Origin: Microbacterium invictum
GTDB taxonomy: Bacteria > Actinomycetota > Actinomycetes > Actinomycetales > Microbacteriaceae
DNA: 64,000 nucleotides
Assembly: GCF_014197265.1 (NCBI RefSeq)
Contig: NZ_JACIFH010000001.1
Span: 434,001 to 498,000, forward strand
Direction of reading: 5' to 3'
Part shown: piece by piece, positions 49,129 through 58,900 of the stretch
Layout of the letters: every line of letters starts with the position of its first letter
Numbering within the stretch: position 1 is the stretch's first letter
Translations under genes and position numbers: made by a program
The notes under the pieces: model-generated
Seen by the model: the letters and a program-made list of their open reading frames with translations, nothing else
What the model was told of the DNA's origin: nothing
Database searches by the model: none

Positions 49129-50549
49129 ATGCCCGGATGCCGGCGACCGAGGCCGCCGTGAAGCTCACTCGCGCGGCGTTGCAGACGCGCACCGGCGAGC
49201 GCGCCCCCGCAGCCCCGGTGCGCATCGTGCACATCGGCCTCGGTGCGTTCGCCCGCGCCCATCAGGCCTGGTACACGACCCAGGTGGACGACGAGAACGC
49301 GTGGGGAATCGCGGCGTTCACTGGTCGCAGTGCGGCGATCGCCGACGAGCTCGCTCCGCAGGATGGCCTGTTCACGCTGGTGGAACGCTCGGCCGATGGC
49401 GACCGGACCACTCTCGTGAGGAGCATCGTCGAGGTCGTGGACGGCGCCGACGTCGGTCGCCTCATGCAGCTGCTCGCCGCTCCCACGACCGCGGTCATCA
49501 CGATGACCGTCACCGAGTCCGGCTACCGGCTGCGCAGCGACGGTACGCCAGACACGGCCGACCCCCTCGTCGTCGCCGACATCGCGGCGCTGCGCGCCGT
49601 GCTGAACGGTGCGGCGGCGGACGCGGATGCGCCGCCGCTGACCACCGCACTGGGGCGACTCGTGCGCGCACTCGAGGCACGGCGGCAGGCAGATGCCGGT
49701 CCGATCGCGGTCGTGCCGTGCGACAACATGCCCGGCAACGGCGCATATGTGCGGCGCGGCGTCATCGCGCTCGCTCGGGGCGCTCTGCCCGAGTTGGGGG
49801 AGTGGATTTCACAGCACGTCTCATTCGTCTCGACGTCGGTCGATCGCATCACGCCGCGTACGACCCCGGACGACGTGGCCGCCGTCGCGACACTGACCGG
49901 GTGGGCGGACTCCTCGCCCGTCGTTACGGAGCCTTTCACCGACTGGGTGCTCAGCGGTCGGTTCCCCGCCGGCCGCCCGGACTGGGAGCGTGCCGGCGCA
50001 CGCTTCGTGCCGGACGTCGAGCCATATGAGCGTAGAAAGCTGTGGCTGCTCAACGGTGCCCACTCGCTGCTCGCTTATACGGGGCTGCTCCGTGGCCACC
50101 GCACCGTGGCCGATGCGATCGGCGACGACGAGTCCCGTGCCGAGGTGGAGCGGCTGTGGGACGAGGCTGTGCGACACCTGCCGGCCGACCTCGGGCTGAA
50201 CCGGTATCGGACGGCGCTGCTGAAGCGCTTCGAGAACGCGCGGATCGAGCACCACCTCGCGCAGATCGCTCCCGAGGCGCTCACGAAGCTGCGCGTGCGC
50301 ATCGCTCCCGTCGCGCGGGCCGAGCGGGCAGCCGGCCGTGCCGCATCGGCCACGGCAACGCCGATCGCGGCGTGGATAGCGCTCGTCCTCCGCCGGTTCG
50401 AGCTCATCGACGCGCAGTGCGACGCGATCACCGCGGCCAGCGCGGCAGCCGACCCGCTGCGGGCGCTGCTCGCCCTCGTCGACGAGGGCCTGGCAGCCGA
50501 TGCCGTCTACCTGCAGGCGGTGCGCGATGTCATCCCCCGACTCGCTTGA
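49125..50549 (+). CDS. uxuB: Mannitol dehydrogenase-family oxidoreductase, probable fructuronate reductase
   Basis: NADH-dependent polyol/uronate dehydrogenase of 474 residues. Rossmann start RIVHIGLGAFARAHQAWY, catalytic-region VVPCDNMPGNG, SFVSTSVDRITPRT, and the active-site Lys in ERRKLWLLNGAHSLLAY are typical of the mannitol dehydrogenase/UxuB family. Between UxaC and a mannonate dehydratase it is best read as D-mannonate oxidoreductase (fructuronate to mannonate). GTG overlaps the uxaC stop. A strong operator begins 8 nt after its end. Confidence 0.9.
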   Translation: MNARMPATEAAVKLTRAALQTRTGERAPAAPVRIVHIGLGAFARAHQAWYTTQVDDENAWGIAAFTGRSAAIADELAPQDGLFTLVERSADGDRTTLVRSIVEVVDGADVGRLMQLLAAPTTAVITMTVTESGYRLRSDGTPDTADPLVVADIAALRAVLNGAAADADAPPLTTALGRLVRALEARRQADAGPIAVVPCDNMPGNGAYVRRGVIALARGALPELGEWISQHVSFVSTSVDRITPRTTPDDVAAVATLTGWADSSPVVTEPFTDWVLSGRFPAGRPDWERAGARFVPDVEPYERRKLWLLNGAHSLLAYTGLLRGHRTVADAIGDDESRAEVERLWDEAVRHLPADLGLNRYRTALLKRFENARIEHHLAQIAPEALTKLRVRIAPVARAERAAGRAASATATPIAAWIALVLRRFELIDAQCDAITAASAAADPLRALLALVDEGLAADAVYLQAVRDVIPRLA

Positions 50550-50554
50550 GAGCT

Positions 50555-50574
50555 AGTGGCAACCGCTTGCCATT
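50555..50574. promoter_or_regulatory. Hexuronate-cluster operator 3
   Basis: AGTGGCAACCGCTTGCCATT contains TGGCAACCGCTTGCCA, a 14 of 16 palindrome. The right half supplies TTGCCA as a -35 with TTGGAT 17 nt on (50590-50595), giving the beta-glucuronidase gene its own repressible promoter. Confidence 0.7.
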
Positions 50575-50649
50575 CTGTTCCGAGACTGCTTGGATGAAGA
50601 GGATCGCGATCGTCCCGGTCACGTCAAGCAACGTCGCTCGAGGAGAGAA

Positions 50650-52431
50650 ATGCTGAAGCCCCGATCCACAGCCACCCGCGAACTCGTCCGCCTGGATGGG
50701 CTGTGGCGGTTCGCCCTCGACACGGCGGCGGGAGACGCGCCCTGGACAGGCGTGCTCGCCGGTACCCGCGAGGCACCCGTGCCGGCCAGCTACAACGACC
50801 TCTTCGTCGACGCCGCCGTGCGCGACCACGTCGGCTGGGTGTGGTATCAGCGTCAGGTGCGCGTGCCTCGGGGCTGGAACGGGGAGCGCGTCTTCGTGCG
50901 CGTGGACGCCGCGACGCACGAGGGGCGCGTGTACGTGGGCGACGACCTCGTCGCCGAGCACATTGGGGGATACACGCCGTTCGAAGCCGACATCACTGAC
51001 AAAGTGGTCCCCGGCGAAGAGGTGCGGTTGACCATCGGGGTCAGCAATGTGCTCACCAACGTCACCATCCCGCCGGGCAACGTCACCGTCGATGCCGACG
51101 GTCGCAAGAAGCAGACCTACCTCCACGATTTCTACAACTACGCCGGCCTCGCGCGTTCGGTGTGGCTGTACAGCGCCCCCGCGGCCCGGATCGATGACAT
51201 CACGATCGTCACCGATGTCGACGGCACAGATGGTCTCGTCCGGTACGACGTGGCCACCACCGATGTCGACGGCGCGTCCGAGGTCCGCGTTCGCATCGCG
51301 GACGCCGAGGGCGTGGCGGTCGGCGAGGCCACCGGCGCCGACGGCACCGTCCGCATCGCCGACGTCGCTCTTTGGCAGCCCGGGGCCGCGTACCTCTATG
51401 AGCTCGTCGCCGAGATCGTGAGGGACGGCGCGGTGCTGGACAGCTACCCCCTCGCGATCGGGGTGCGAACGGTCGAGGTGCGCGGCAATCAGTTCCTCAT
51501 CAACGGGAAGCCGTTCTACTTCACCGGGTTCGGCAAGCACGAAGACACGGCGGTGCGCGGCAAGGGTCACGACGACGCCTACCTCGTCCACGACTTCGAG
51601 CTGATGAACTGGATCGGCGCGAACTCCTTCCGCACCTCGCACTACCCGTACGCCGAAGAGGTGCTCGACTACGCCGATCGCCACGGCATCGTCGTGATCG
51701 ACGAGACCGCGGCGGTCGGCCTGAACTACTCGATCATCGGAGGATTCCTCGGCGGCCCCGTCGTGCCGACCTTCGGCCCCGACAGTGTCAACGAGCAGAC
51801 CCAGGCGGCGCACGCCCAGGCGCTGCGCGAGCTCGTCGCCCGCGACAAGAACCACCCCAGCGTCGTGATGTGGTCGATCGCCAACGAGCCGGACTCCGGA
51901 ACCGACGGCGCCCGCGAGTACTTCGAGCCGCTGGCGACCCTGACCCGTGAGCTCGACCCGACCCGTCCGATCACCTTCGTCAACGTGATGCTCGCGACGT
52001 TCCAGCAGGATCGCATCGCCGACCTGTTCGACGTGCTGTGCCTGAACCGCTACTACGGCTGGTACCTCGACAACGCTGACCTCGCCAGTGCCGAGAAGCA
52101 CCTCGAGGGAGAACTGCGTGGGTGGGAGGCGAAGTTCGGCAAGCCGATCATCATGACCGAGTACGGCGCCGACACCGTCGCGGGTCTGCACTCCGTGTTC
52201 GACCAGCCGTGGACCGAGGAGTACCAGACCTCGTACCTGGAGATGAACCATCGCGTGTTCGACCGGATCGAGTCGTTCGTCGGCGAGCACGTGTGGAACT
52301 TCGCAGACTTCCAGACGGCGCCGGGAATCATTCGCGTCGACGGCAACAAGAAGGGTGTGTTCACCCGCGATCGCCGCCCCAAGGCGGCAGCGCACGCACT
52401 GCGCGCACGCTGGACCAACCTCGGCCGCTGA
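50650..52431 (+). CDS. uidA: GH2 beta-glucuronidase
   Basis: Cleaves beta-D-glucuronides to glucuronate, the substrate of UxaC. The 593-residue protein has an N-terminal sugar-binding jelly roll, an Ig-like domain and a TIM barrel. Acid/base E413 is in SIANEPDS, nucleophile E504 is in IMTEYGAD, and the glucuronate-recognition pair N566/K568 is in NKKGVF. These positions equal the E. coli enzyme numbering exactly, which makes the assignment specific rather than generic beta-galactosidase. There is no signal peptide, so it acts in the cytoplasm after import. The ATG follows GAGGAGAG. Operator 3 is about 80 bp upstream. Confidence 0.95.
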   Translation: MLKPRSTATRELVRLDGLWRFALDTAAGDAPWTGVLAGTREAPVPASYNDLFVDAAVRDHVGWVWYQRQVRVPRGWNGERVFVRVDAATHEGRVYVGDDLVAEHIGGYTPFEADITDKVVPGEEVRLTIGVSNVLTNVTIPPGNVTVDADGRKKQTYLHDFYNYAGLARSVWLYSAPAARIDDITIVTDVDGTDGLVRYDVATTDVDGASEVRVRIADAEGVAVGEATGADGTVRIADVALWQPGAAYLYELVAEIVRDGAVLDSYPLAIGVRTVEVRGNQFLINGKPFYFTGFGKHEDTAVRGKGHDDAYLVHDFELMNWIGANSFRTSHYPYAEEVLDYADRHGIVVIDETAAVGLNYSIIGGFLGGPVVPTFGPDSVNEQTQAAHAQALRELVARDKNHPSVVMWSIANEPDSGTDGAREYFEPLATLTRELDPTRPITFVNVMLATFQQDRIADLFDVLCLNRYYGWYLDNADLASAEKHLEGELRGWEAKFGKPIIMTEYGADTVAGLHSVFDQPWTEEYQTSYLEMNHRVFDRIESFVGEHVWNFADFQTAPGIIRVDGNKKGVFTRDRRPKAAAHALRARWTNLGR

Positions 52432-52470
52432 CAGTCCGGCATCCGTCCCGAACCCACAACCGGAGGAACC

Positions 52471-53709
52471 ATGATCATCGACAAAGCCGAAGTCATCGTC
52501 ACCAGCCCGGGGCGCAACTTCGTCACGTTGCGGCTGACCACCGACGAGGGACACGTGGGCGTCGGCGATGCGACGCTGAACGGGCGTGAGCTGGCCGTTG
52601 TCGCGTATCTGCGTGAGCATGTGGTGCCGCTGCTGATCGGCAGCGACGCGAGCCGCATCGAGGACACCTGGCAGTTCCTCTATCGGGGGGCGTACTGGCG
52701 CCGCGGGCCGGTGACCATGGCGGCCATCGCCGCGGTGGACATGGCGCTGTGGGACATCAAGGGCAAGGCGGCGGGGATGCCGGTGTACCAGCTGCTGGGC
52801 GGCGCATCGCGCAACGGGCTCATGGCCTACGGGCACGCGTCGGGCAAGGAGCTGCCGGAGCTGTTCGACTCGATCCGCGCGCATCAGGAGCAGGGGTACA
52901 AGGCGATCCGGGTGCAGACGGGGGTGCCGACGCTGAAGGCGATCTACGGCATCGCCGCGCAGGGCGCCGACGTCGGCGACGCGACCGTCCGATACGACCA
53001 CGAGCCGGCCCGCCGCGGCGCGAAGCCGGTCGAGGAGGACTGGGACACCCGCGCCTACCTGAACCACCTCCCCGGCGTGTTCGAGGCGGTCCGAGGCGAA
53101 TTCGGTCCGGACATCCCGCTGCTGCACGACGGCCACCACCGCATGACACCGATCCAGGCGGCGCGTCTGGGCAAGGATCTCGAGCCGTACGACCTGTTCT
53201 GGCTGGAGGACTGCACGCCGGCCGAGAACCAGGAGGCGCTGCGCCTGGTGCGTCAGCACACCACCACACCGCTGGCGATCGGCGAGATCTTCAACACCGT
53301 CTGGGACTTCAAAGACATCGTGCGCGACCAGCTCATCGACTATGTGCGCGGCGCCGTGACCCACATGGGCGGCATCTCACCGCTGAAGAAGACCCTCGAC
53401 TACGCGGCGATGTACCAGATCAAGTCGGGCATGCACGGGCCGACCGACATCTCGCCGGTCGGCATGGCCGCCGCGATGCACCTGGGCCTGTCGATCCACA
53501 ACTTCGGCATCCAGGAGTACATGCAGCACTCCGAGAAGACGAACGCGGTCTTCCAGCAGTCGTTCACCTGGACCGACGGGTCCCTGCACCCCGGGAACGA
53601 GCCGGGCCTGGGCGTGACGCTCGACGTCGACGAGGCGGGAAAGTACCCGTACGAGCAGGCCTACCTGCCCTACAACCGTCTGCTCGACGGAACAGTGCAC
53701 GACTGGTGA
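52471..53709 (+). CDS. manD: D-mannonate dehydratase, ManD (enolase superfamily)
   Basis: Dehydrates D-mannonate to 2-keto-3-deoxy-D-gluconate with Mg2+. It has 412 residues. ManD hallmarks are [11 protein letters not shown], metal-ligand blocks [10 protein letters not shown] and [11 protein letters not shown], and [18 protein letters not shown] with GIQEYMQHS near the C-terminus. This enolase-superfamily enzyme stands in for UxuA. Some ManD-like proteins act poorly on mannonate or on D-gluconate; the glucuronate context favours mannonate. The ATG follows GGAGGAAC. Formerly annotated RspA or starvation-sensing protein. Confidence 0.92.
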   Translation: MIIDKAEVIVTSPGRNFVTLRLTTDEGHVGVGDATLNGRELAVVAYLREHVVPLLIGSDASRIEDTWQFLYRGAYWRRGPVTMAAIAAVDMALWDIKGKAAGMPVYQLLGGASRNGLMAYGHASGKELPELFDSIRAHQEQGYKAIRVQTGVPTLKAIYGIAAQGADVGDATVRYDHEPARRGAKPVEEDWDTRAYLNHLPGVFEAVRGEFGPDIPLLHDGHHRMTPIQAARLGKDLEPYDLFWLEDCTPAENQEALRLVRQHTTTPLAIGEIFNTVWDFKDIVRDQLIDYVRGAVTHMGGISPLKKTLDYAAMYQIKSGMHGPTDISPVGMAAAMHLGLSIHNFGIQEYMQHSEKTNAVFQQSFTWTDGSLHPGNEPGLGVTLDVDEAGKYPYEQAYLPYNRLLDGTVHDW

Positions 53710-53762
53710 CCCGGGATATCCTCGTGCCGATGGCAGCGGCCATCGCGGAGGGAGGGAGCCGG

Positions 53763-54257
53763 ATGACGCGGGTGGTCGTGATGGGACCGAGCGGATCGGG
53801 CAAGTCGCTCGTCGGCGCGGCTGTGGCAGCCCGGCTGCGGGCACATTTCGTCGACGGGGACGACCTGCATCCGCCGGCGAACGTGGCGAAGATGCGCGCG
53901 GGCATGCCGCTGGATGACACCGACCGCGCGCCGTGGCTCGACGCGGTCGGCTCGGCGCTCGCGCGGGACGCACAAATCGTGGTGGCCTGCTCAGCGCTGC
54001 GGCGCACCTACCGCGACCGGATCCGAGCGACTGCGCCGGATGTCGTGTTCGTCGAGCTCGTGGTCGCGCAGGCAGAGCTGCGTGAGCGGATGTCGCGCCG
54101 CGACCACTTCATGCCGCCTGCCCTGCTGGACTCGCAGCTGGCGACGCTCGAACCGCTCACCGGCGATGAGCGCGGCGTGCGGGTGGCCAACGACGCGGAT
54201 CTCGAGTCCGTGGTCTCGCGGACGATCGCCGCGCTGGACTCTCAGTCCTTGCGGTAG
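53763..54257 (+). CDS. Gluconokinase
   Basis: Phosphorylates D-gluconate to 6-phosphogluconate with ATP. It has 164 residues. The P-loop GPSGSGKS is at 7-14, followed by DGDDLHPPANVAKMRAGMPL and DTDRAPWL, then ACSALRRTYRDRIR. These blocks are diagnostic for GntK. The ATG at 53763 has GGAGGGAG upstream; an in-frame ATG at 53730 is less favoured. It closes the hexuronate cluster and would supply substrate for gnd on the cluster's other side. No 2-keto-3-deoxygluconate kinase is present. The 3' end overlaps the convergent small membrane gene by 16 bp. Confidence 0.93.
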   Translation: MTRVVVMGPSGSGKSLVGAAVAARLRAHFVDGDDLHPPANVAKMRAGMPLDDTDRAPWLDAVGSALARDAQIVVACSALRRTYRDRIRATAPDVVFVELVVAQAELRERMSRRDHFMPPALLDSQLATLEPLTGDERGVRVANDADLESVVSRTIAALDSQSLR

Positions 54258-54364
54258 CCCGAGCGCCCCATCGACCACATGGCGCCGATCGCACCGATGC
54301 CGCCCACGACCGCCATCGCGCCGATGATCCAGAAGATCAGGTGCGTCATCCAGCCGTAGTCCAT
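54242..54364 (-). CDS. Small membrane protein, 40 residues
   Basis: MDYGWMTHLIFWIIGAMAVV begins a 40-residue protein with one hydrophobic helix (about 8-30) rich in Gly/Ala/Met and a basic tail ending RSGYRKD. The ATG at 54364 has GAGGAGG upstream, an ideal ribosome site, which is the main reason to call it real. I do not recognise a family. It overlaps the gluconokinase end by 16 bp on the other strand. Confidence 0.6.
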   Translation of the reverse strand: MDYGWMTHLIFWIIGAMAVVGGIGAIGAMWSMGRSGYRKD

Positions 54365-54415
54365 GGGGGCCTCCTCGGTGCGTGGTGGGACGGTCATCAT
54401 CCTAGCCGGGCGCTG

Positions 54416-54421
54416 GTAGAC
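54416..54421 (+). promoter_or_regulatory. Possible -10 box TAGACT of rplY
   Basis: TAGACT resembles the other -10 boxes of this window but lies about 150 nt before the rplY ATG, so rplY would have a long 5' leader. The leader contains GGGCCGCGAAGGCCC (54545-54559), a small hairpin near the ribosome site. Confidence 0.35.
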
Positions 54422-54574
54422 TGAGACGACCTCGGCGAGGGACTGCCTGCGAACGGCGTCCGTGATCGACGCGGTGATGCAGGCTTCACGGCTTTCCTCA
54501 CGCGTGCGCGTGCGCGTTCGAGTCGAGACCAGAGACCCATATCTGGGCCGCGAAGGCCCGCAAGGAGAGCAATC

Positions 54575-55210
54575 ATGTCGACCGAGACCGACACCACGGT
54601 CCAGGCCGAGCTGCGCGAGAACTTCGGCAAGGGCTTCGCCCGCCGTCTGCGCGCCGCCGGCAAGATCCCCGCCGTTGTCTACGGCCACGGCACCGAGCCC
54701 GTCCACGTCGCCCTGCCGGGCCACCAGATCTCGCTGCTCATCCGCCGCGCGAACGTGGTGCTCGAGCTCGTGCTCGACGGCAAGACGCAGCTCACGCTGA
54801 TCAAGGACGTGCAGAAGGACCCGGTGCACCAGATCATCGAGCACATCGACCTGCTCGTCGTGAAGAAGGGCGAGAAGGTCCACGTCGACGTTCCGATCAC
54901 CGTCGTGGGCGAGTCGTTCGCCGGCACCATCGTCAACTTCGACAACACCACCGTGTCGCTCGAGGTCGAGGCCACCCACATCCCCGAGCACGTCGAGGTC
55001 GACGTCGAAGGACTCGAAGAGGGCGTCCAGATCCTCGCGGGCGACCTGAAGCTCCCCAAGGGCTCGGCGCTGCTCACCGATGCCGAGACGCTCATCGTCG
55101 CCATCGCGGTGCCCGCAGCGCCGACCACCGACGATGCGGCTGCCGAGGCCGCGGAAGGGGCCGAAGAGGCCGCCGCCGCAGAGCCGGCCGCCGAAGAGGC
55201 CGCCGAGTAA
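54575..55210 (+). CDS. rplY: 50S ribosomal protein L25 / general stress protein Ctc
   Basis: Binds 5S rRNA in the large subunit. The 211-residue protein is the long Ctc/TL5 form: an N-terminal L25 beta-barrel (AELRENFGKGFARRLRAAGK, VVYGHGTEPVHVALPGHQIS) and a C-terminal beta domain (VDVPITVVGESFAGTIVN), then an acidic alanine tail (TTDDAAAEAAEGAEEAAAAE). The ATG follows AAGGAGAG. rplY-pth-mfd is a normal actinobacterial order. Confidence 0.96.
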   Translation: MSTETDTTVQAELRENFGKGFARRLRAAGKIPAVVYGHGTEPVHVALPGHQISLLIRRANVVLELVLDGKTQLTLIKDVQKDPVHQIIEHIDLLVVKKGEKVHVDVPITVVGESFAGTIVNFDNTTVSLEVEATHIPEHVEVDVEGLEEGVQILAGDLKLPKGSALLTDAETLIVAIAVPAAPTTDDAAAEAAEGAEEAAAAEPAAEEAAE

Positions 55211-55225
55211 GCACATCTCATGTCC

Positions 55226-55263
55226 GAAGCCCGTCGCCGCCTGTTCTGGTGGCGGCGGGCTTC
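55226..55263. terminator. Strong hairpin between rplY and pth
   Basis: GAAGCCCGTCGCCGCC (55226-55241) pairs with GGCGGCGGGCTTC (55251-55263) to give a stem of about 13 bp with a short loop. No T-run follows. It may terminate or attenuate rplY, and it makes the ATG at 55220 an unlikely pth start. Confidence 0.5.
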
Positions 55264-55285
55264 GTCGTCGGAAGGGACGGATGCC

Positions 55286-55870
55286 GTGGCTGAGACCTGG
55301 CTGGTCGTGGGGCTCGGAAACCCCGGACCCCGCTACGAGGCGACCCGTCACAACATCGGGCAGATGGTGATCGACGAGCTCGCCGCACGCCGCGGGGAGA
55401 CGCTGCGCGCCCACAAGGCGAACGCCCGGGTCGCCGAGACGTGGCTGCGCCCCGGCGGGGCGAAGCTCGTGCTCGCCAAGCCCAACTCGTTCATGAACGT
55501 GTCCGGCGGACCGGTGTCGGCCCTCGCGCGCTTCTACGCCGTCCCGCCCGAGCGCGTCGTGCTCATCCACGACGACCTCGACATCCCGTTCGACTCCGTC
55601 AAGCTCAAAACCGGCGGCGGCCACGGCGGCCACAACGGCGTGCGCGACGTCGCCAAGGCGCTGGACAGCCCGCAGTTCGCGCGGGTCCGGGTCGGCATCG
55701 GGCGACCCGCCGGCCGGCAGGACGCCGCCGATTGGGTGCTCGACCCGTTCGGCGCGACCGAGCGCAAAGGCCTGCCGAACCTGATCTCGGACGCGGCAGA
55801 CGCCGTCGAGCAGCTCGTGGACGAGGGCTTGCTCGCCGCGCAGCAGAAGCACCACGCGCCGCGGGAGTGA
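55286..55870 (+). CDS. pth: Peptidyl-tRNA hydrolase
   Basis: Releases peptides from prematurely dropped peptidyl-tRNA; essential. From the GTG at 55286 it has 194 residues and begins AETWLVVGLGNPGPRYEATRHN, which contains the conserved Asn and catalytic His. The catalytic Asp lies in IHDDLDIPFDSVKLK and the loop GGGHGGHNGVRD follows. An ATG at 55220 would add 22 residues translated through the rplY-pth hairpin and is not preferred. The GTG has GGAAGGG upstream. Confidence 0.94.
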   Translation: MAETWLVVGLGNPGPRYEATRHNIGQMVIDELAARRGETLRAHKANARVAETWLRPGGAKLVLAKPNSFMNVSGGPVSALARFYAVPPERVVLIHDDLDIPFDSVKLKTGGGHGGHNGVRDVAKALDSPQFARVRVGIGRPAGRQDAADWVLDPFGATERKGLPNLISDAADAVEQLVDEGLLAAQQKHHAPRE

Positions 55871-55911
55871 CTCCGGGGCGGATCCCGATGCGGGCCCCCG
55901 GAAGCGGACTG

Positions 55912-55955
55912 CGGTGACCAGGTGCGACTCTGTGCGGCCCGCGCACCTGTCACCG
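55912..55955. promoter_or_regulatory. Inverted repeat just upstream of mfd -10 box
   Basis: CGGTGACCAGGTGCG (55912-55926) pairs with CGCACCTGTCACCG (55942-55955) with one bulged base. It may be the pth terminator or an operator; the right arm ends 4 nt before the mfd -10 box. Confidence 0.4.
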
Positions 55956-55959
55956 TGGC

Positions 55960-55965
55960 TAGACT
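55960..55965 (+). promoter_or_regulatory. -10 box TAGACT, leaderless mfd
   Basis: TAGACT ends 6 nt before the GTG at 55972; no ribosome site. Confidence 0.55.
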
Positions 55966-55971
55966 CTTCCG

Positions 55972-58900
55972 GTGACAGTTCCCGGGATCGTGCGCGCCCT
56001 CGAGCAGGCCGAGTCGTACCGGGACGCGGTCGCCGCGGCATCCGTCGACGCGGACTTCTCCCTCGTCGAAGGGCTCGACGCCCCCTTGCTGGCTTCGCTC
56101 GTCGAGCGCCGCCGGGCCGCCGGGAAGCCCCCTGCCCTGCTCGTGATCGCACCGACCGGGCGGCGCGTCGAGTCGCTCGGACCGGCGCTGGGCGCCCTTC
56201 TGCCCGGTGCCGAGGTGCTCCACTTCCCGGCCTGGGAGACGCTCCCGCACGAGCGGCTCAGCCCGAGCGCCGAGACCGTCGGCATGCGCCTGGACGTGCT
56301 CGGCCGCGTCGCGCGCTGGCAGGGCGAGACGCCGCTCGTGGTCACCGCGTCGGTGCGCAGTGCGATCCAGCCGCTGGCCGCCGGCCTGACCGACGTCCCC
56401 GCCATAGAGCTGGTCGTGGGTGGCCGCGGACACGAGCTCGGCGAAGTCGCGCTGCGCCTGGTCGAGCTGGCCTACCACCGGGTGGACATGGTCTCGCGGC
56501 GTGGTGAGTTCGCTCTGCGCGGCGGCATTCTCGATGTCTTCCCGGCGATCGCCGCCCACCCGTACCGTGTCGAGTTCTTCGGGGACGAGGTCGACCAGAT
56601 CCGGGCGTTCTCGGTCGCCGATCAGCGGTCGCTGCCCGGCGAGGTGCGCGACGTGACACTGGTGCCGGCGCGAGAGCTGCTGCTCACCGACGCCGTGCGT
56701 GCGCGCGCGCGGCAGCTGCGCGAGGACTTCCCCGGGCTGCAGACGATGCTCGAGAAGATGTCCGAGGGTATTCCGGTCGAGGGCATGGAGTCGCTGCTGC
56801 CGGCGGTCGTCGACCGGCTCGTGACGCTGCCCGATTACCTTCCCGCCCAGACGGCCGTTGCTCTCGTCGACCCCGAACGCGCGGTCACCCGCGCCATCAC
56901 CCTCGGCGAGACCAACCGAGAGTTCCTCGACGCCGCCTGGAGCGCCGCGACGGCGGGCGCGCAGACGCCGATCGACCTCGGCGCCGGTGACTTCCTCACG
57001 CTGCCCGAGCTGCGTGCCGCCGCGCGTGCGCGCGGTGACGTGTGGTGGCGGCTGAGCGCTTTCGACTCCGGTGAAGCCGATGCCGCCGCCGAGGGCCTGA
57101 TGTCGGACGATGTCGAGGTGGCTCTGGAGGCGGCGGCCGCGATCCGCGTGCCGGCCGACCCCGTCCCGTCCTTCCAGGGCAACGTCGACGGCGCCACCGC
57201 TCACGTCGGCCAGCTGCTGGCGGACGGCTGGCGCGTCGTCATCGCGGCATCCGGTGCCGGTCTCGTCGACCGCGCCCGCGATGTGCTCGCCGAGCGGGGG
57301 ATCGCCGCGCGCACGGTCGGCGAAGTCCTCACCCCGCCCGAGCCCGGCGTCGCGCACGCGGTGGTCTCGACGCTCGAACGCGGCTTCCAGGCCACCGATG
57401 CGAAGCTCGCCGTGCTGACCGAGACCGAGTTCTACGGCCGCACGATCGGCGGCGACCAGCGTGTCGTGAAGAAGCTGGCATCCCGTCGCAAGGCCGTCGT
57501 CGACCCGCTGCAGCTGAAGGCCGGCGACTTCGTCGTGCACAACACGCACGGCATCGGCCGCTTCGTGGAGCTCACCCAGCGCGAGGTGTCCAGCGGCGGG
57601 CGGCACCCGGTCAAGACCACTCGCGAGTACCTGGTCCTCGAGTACGCGCCGGCCAAGCGCGGCTACCCCGGCGACAAGCTGTTCGTGCCCACCGACCAGC
57701 TCGATCTGCTCTCCCGCTACGTCGGCGGTGAGGCTCCGGCCCTCTCGAAGATGGGCGGCAGCGACTGGGCCGCGGCCAAGGGCAAGGCCCGCAGGGCCGT
57801 CCGTGACATCGCGGTGGAGCTGGTCAAGCTCTACTCGGCGCGCATGGCTTCGAAGGGCCACGCGTTCGGTCCCGACACACCCTGGCAGCGTGAGCTGGAG
57901 GAGGCGTTCCCGTTCGCGGAGACCCCCGACCAGCTGCAGACCATCGACGAGATCAAAGCCGACATGGAGAAGCCGATCCCGATGGACCGGCTGCTGTCGG
58001 GCGACGTCGGCTTCGGCAAGACCGAGGTGGCCGTCCGTGCCGCGTTCAAGGCGATCCAGGACGGCAAGCAGGTCGCCATGCTCGTGCCCACGACCCTGCT
58101 GGTCAAGCAGCACTTCGAGACGTTCCAGGAGCGCTTCGCCGGGTTCCCGGTCAAGGTCAAGGCGCTGTCGCGGTTCCAGACCGACAAGCAGGCCCGTGAC
58201 ACTCTGGCCGGGATCACCGACGGCACCGTCGACATGGTCATCGGCACCCACCGCATCCTCACCGAGAAGGTGATCTTCAAGGACCTCGGGCTCATGATCA
58301 TCGACGAGGAGCAGCGCTTCGGCGTCGAGCACAAGGACCAGCTGAAGAAGCTCAAGACCAACGTCGACATCCTCGCCATGAGCGCGACTCCCATCCCGCG
58401 CACGCTCGAGATGGCCGTCACCGGCATCCGCGAGATGTCGACCCTGCAGACCCCGCCCGAGGACCGGCATCCGATCCTCTCCTACGTCGGCGCGCGCAAT
58501 GACAAGCAGATCGCCGCGGCGATCCGCCGTGAGCTGCTGCGCGAGGGCCAGGTGTTCTACGTGCACAACCGGGTGCAGTCGATCCAGCGGGTCGCCGCGC
58601 AGCTGAGCGAGCTCGTGCCCGAGGCGCGCATCGCCGTGGCCCACGGGCAGATGGGGGAGACCGCGCTCGAGCAGGTCGTCGACGACTTCTGGGAGCGCCG
58701 GGCCGATGTGCTCGTGTCGACGACCATCGTGGAGACCGGCCTCGACATCGCCAACGCGAACACGATCATCATCGACCGGGCCGACAAGTACGGGCTGTCG
58801 CAGCTGCACCAGCTGCGCGGCCGGGTCGGGCGGGCACGCGAGCGCGCCTACGCGTACTTCCTCTACGACGATCAGAAGCCGCTCAGCGAGACGGCGGCCG

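Noticed and set aside
52453..52470. CCACAACCGGAGGAACC upstream of manD as a fifth operator
   Set aside because: Only the left half resembles the operator; the right half is the ribosome binding site.
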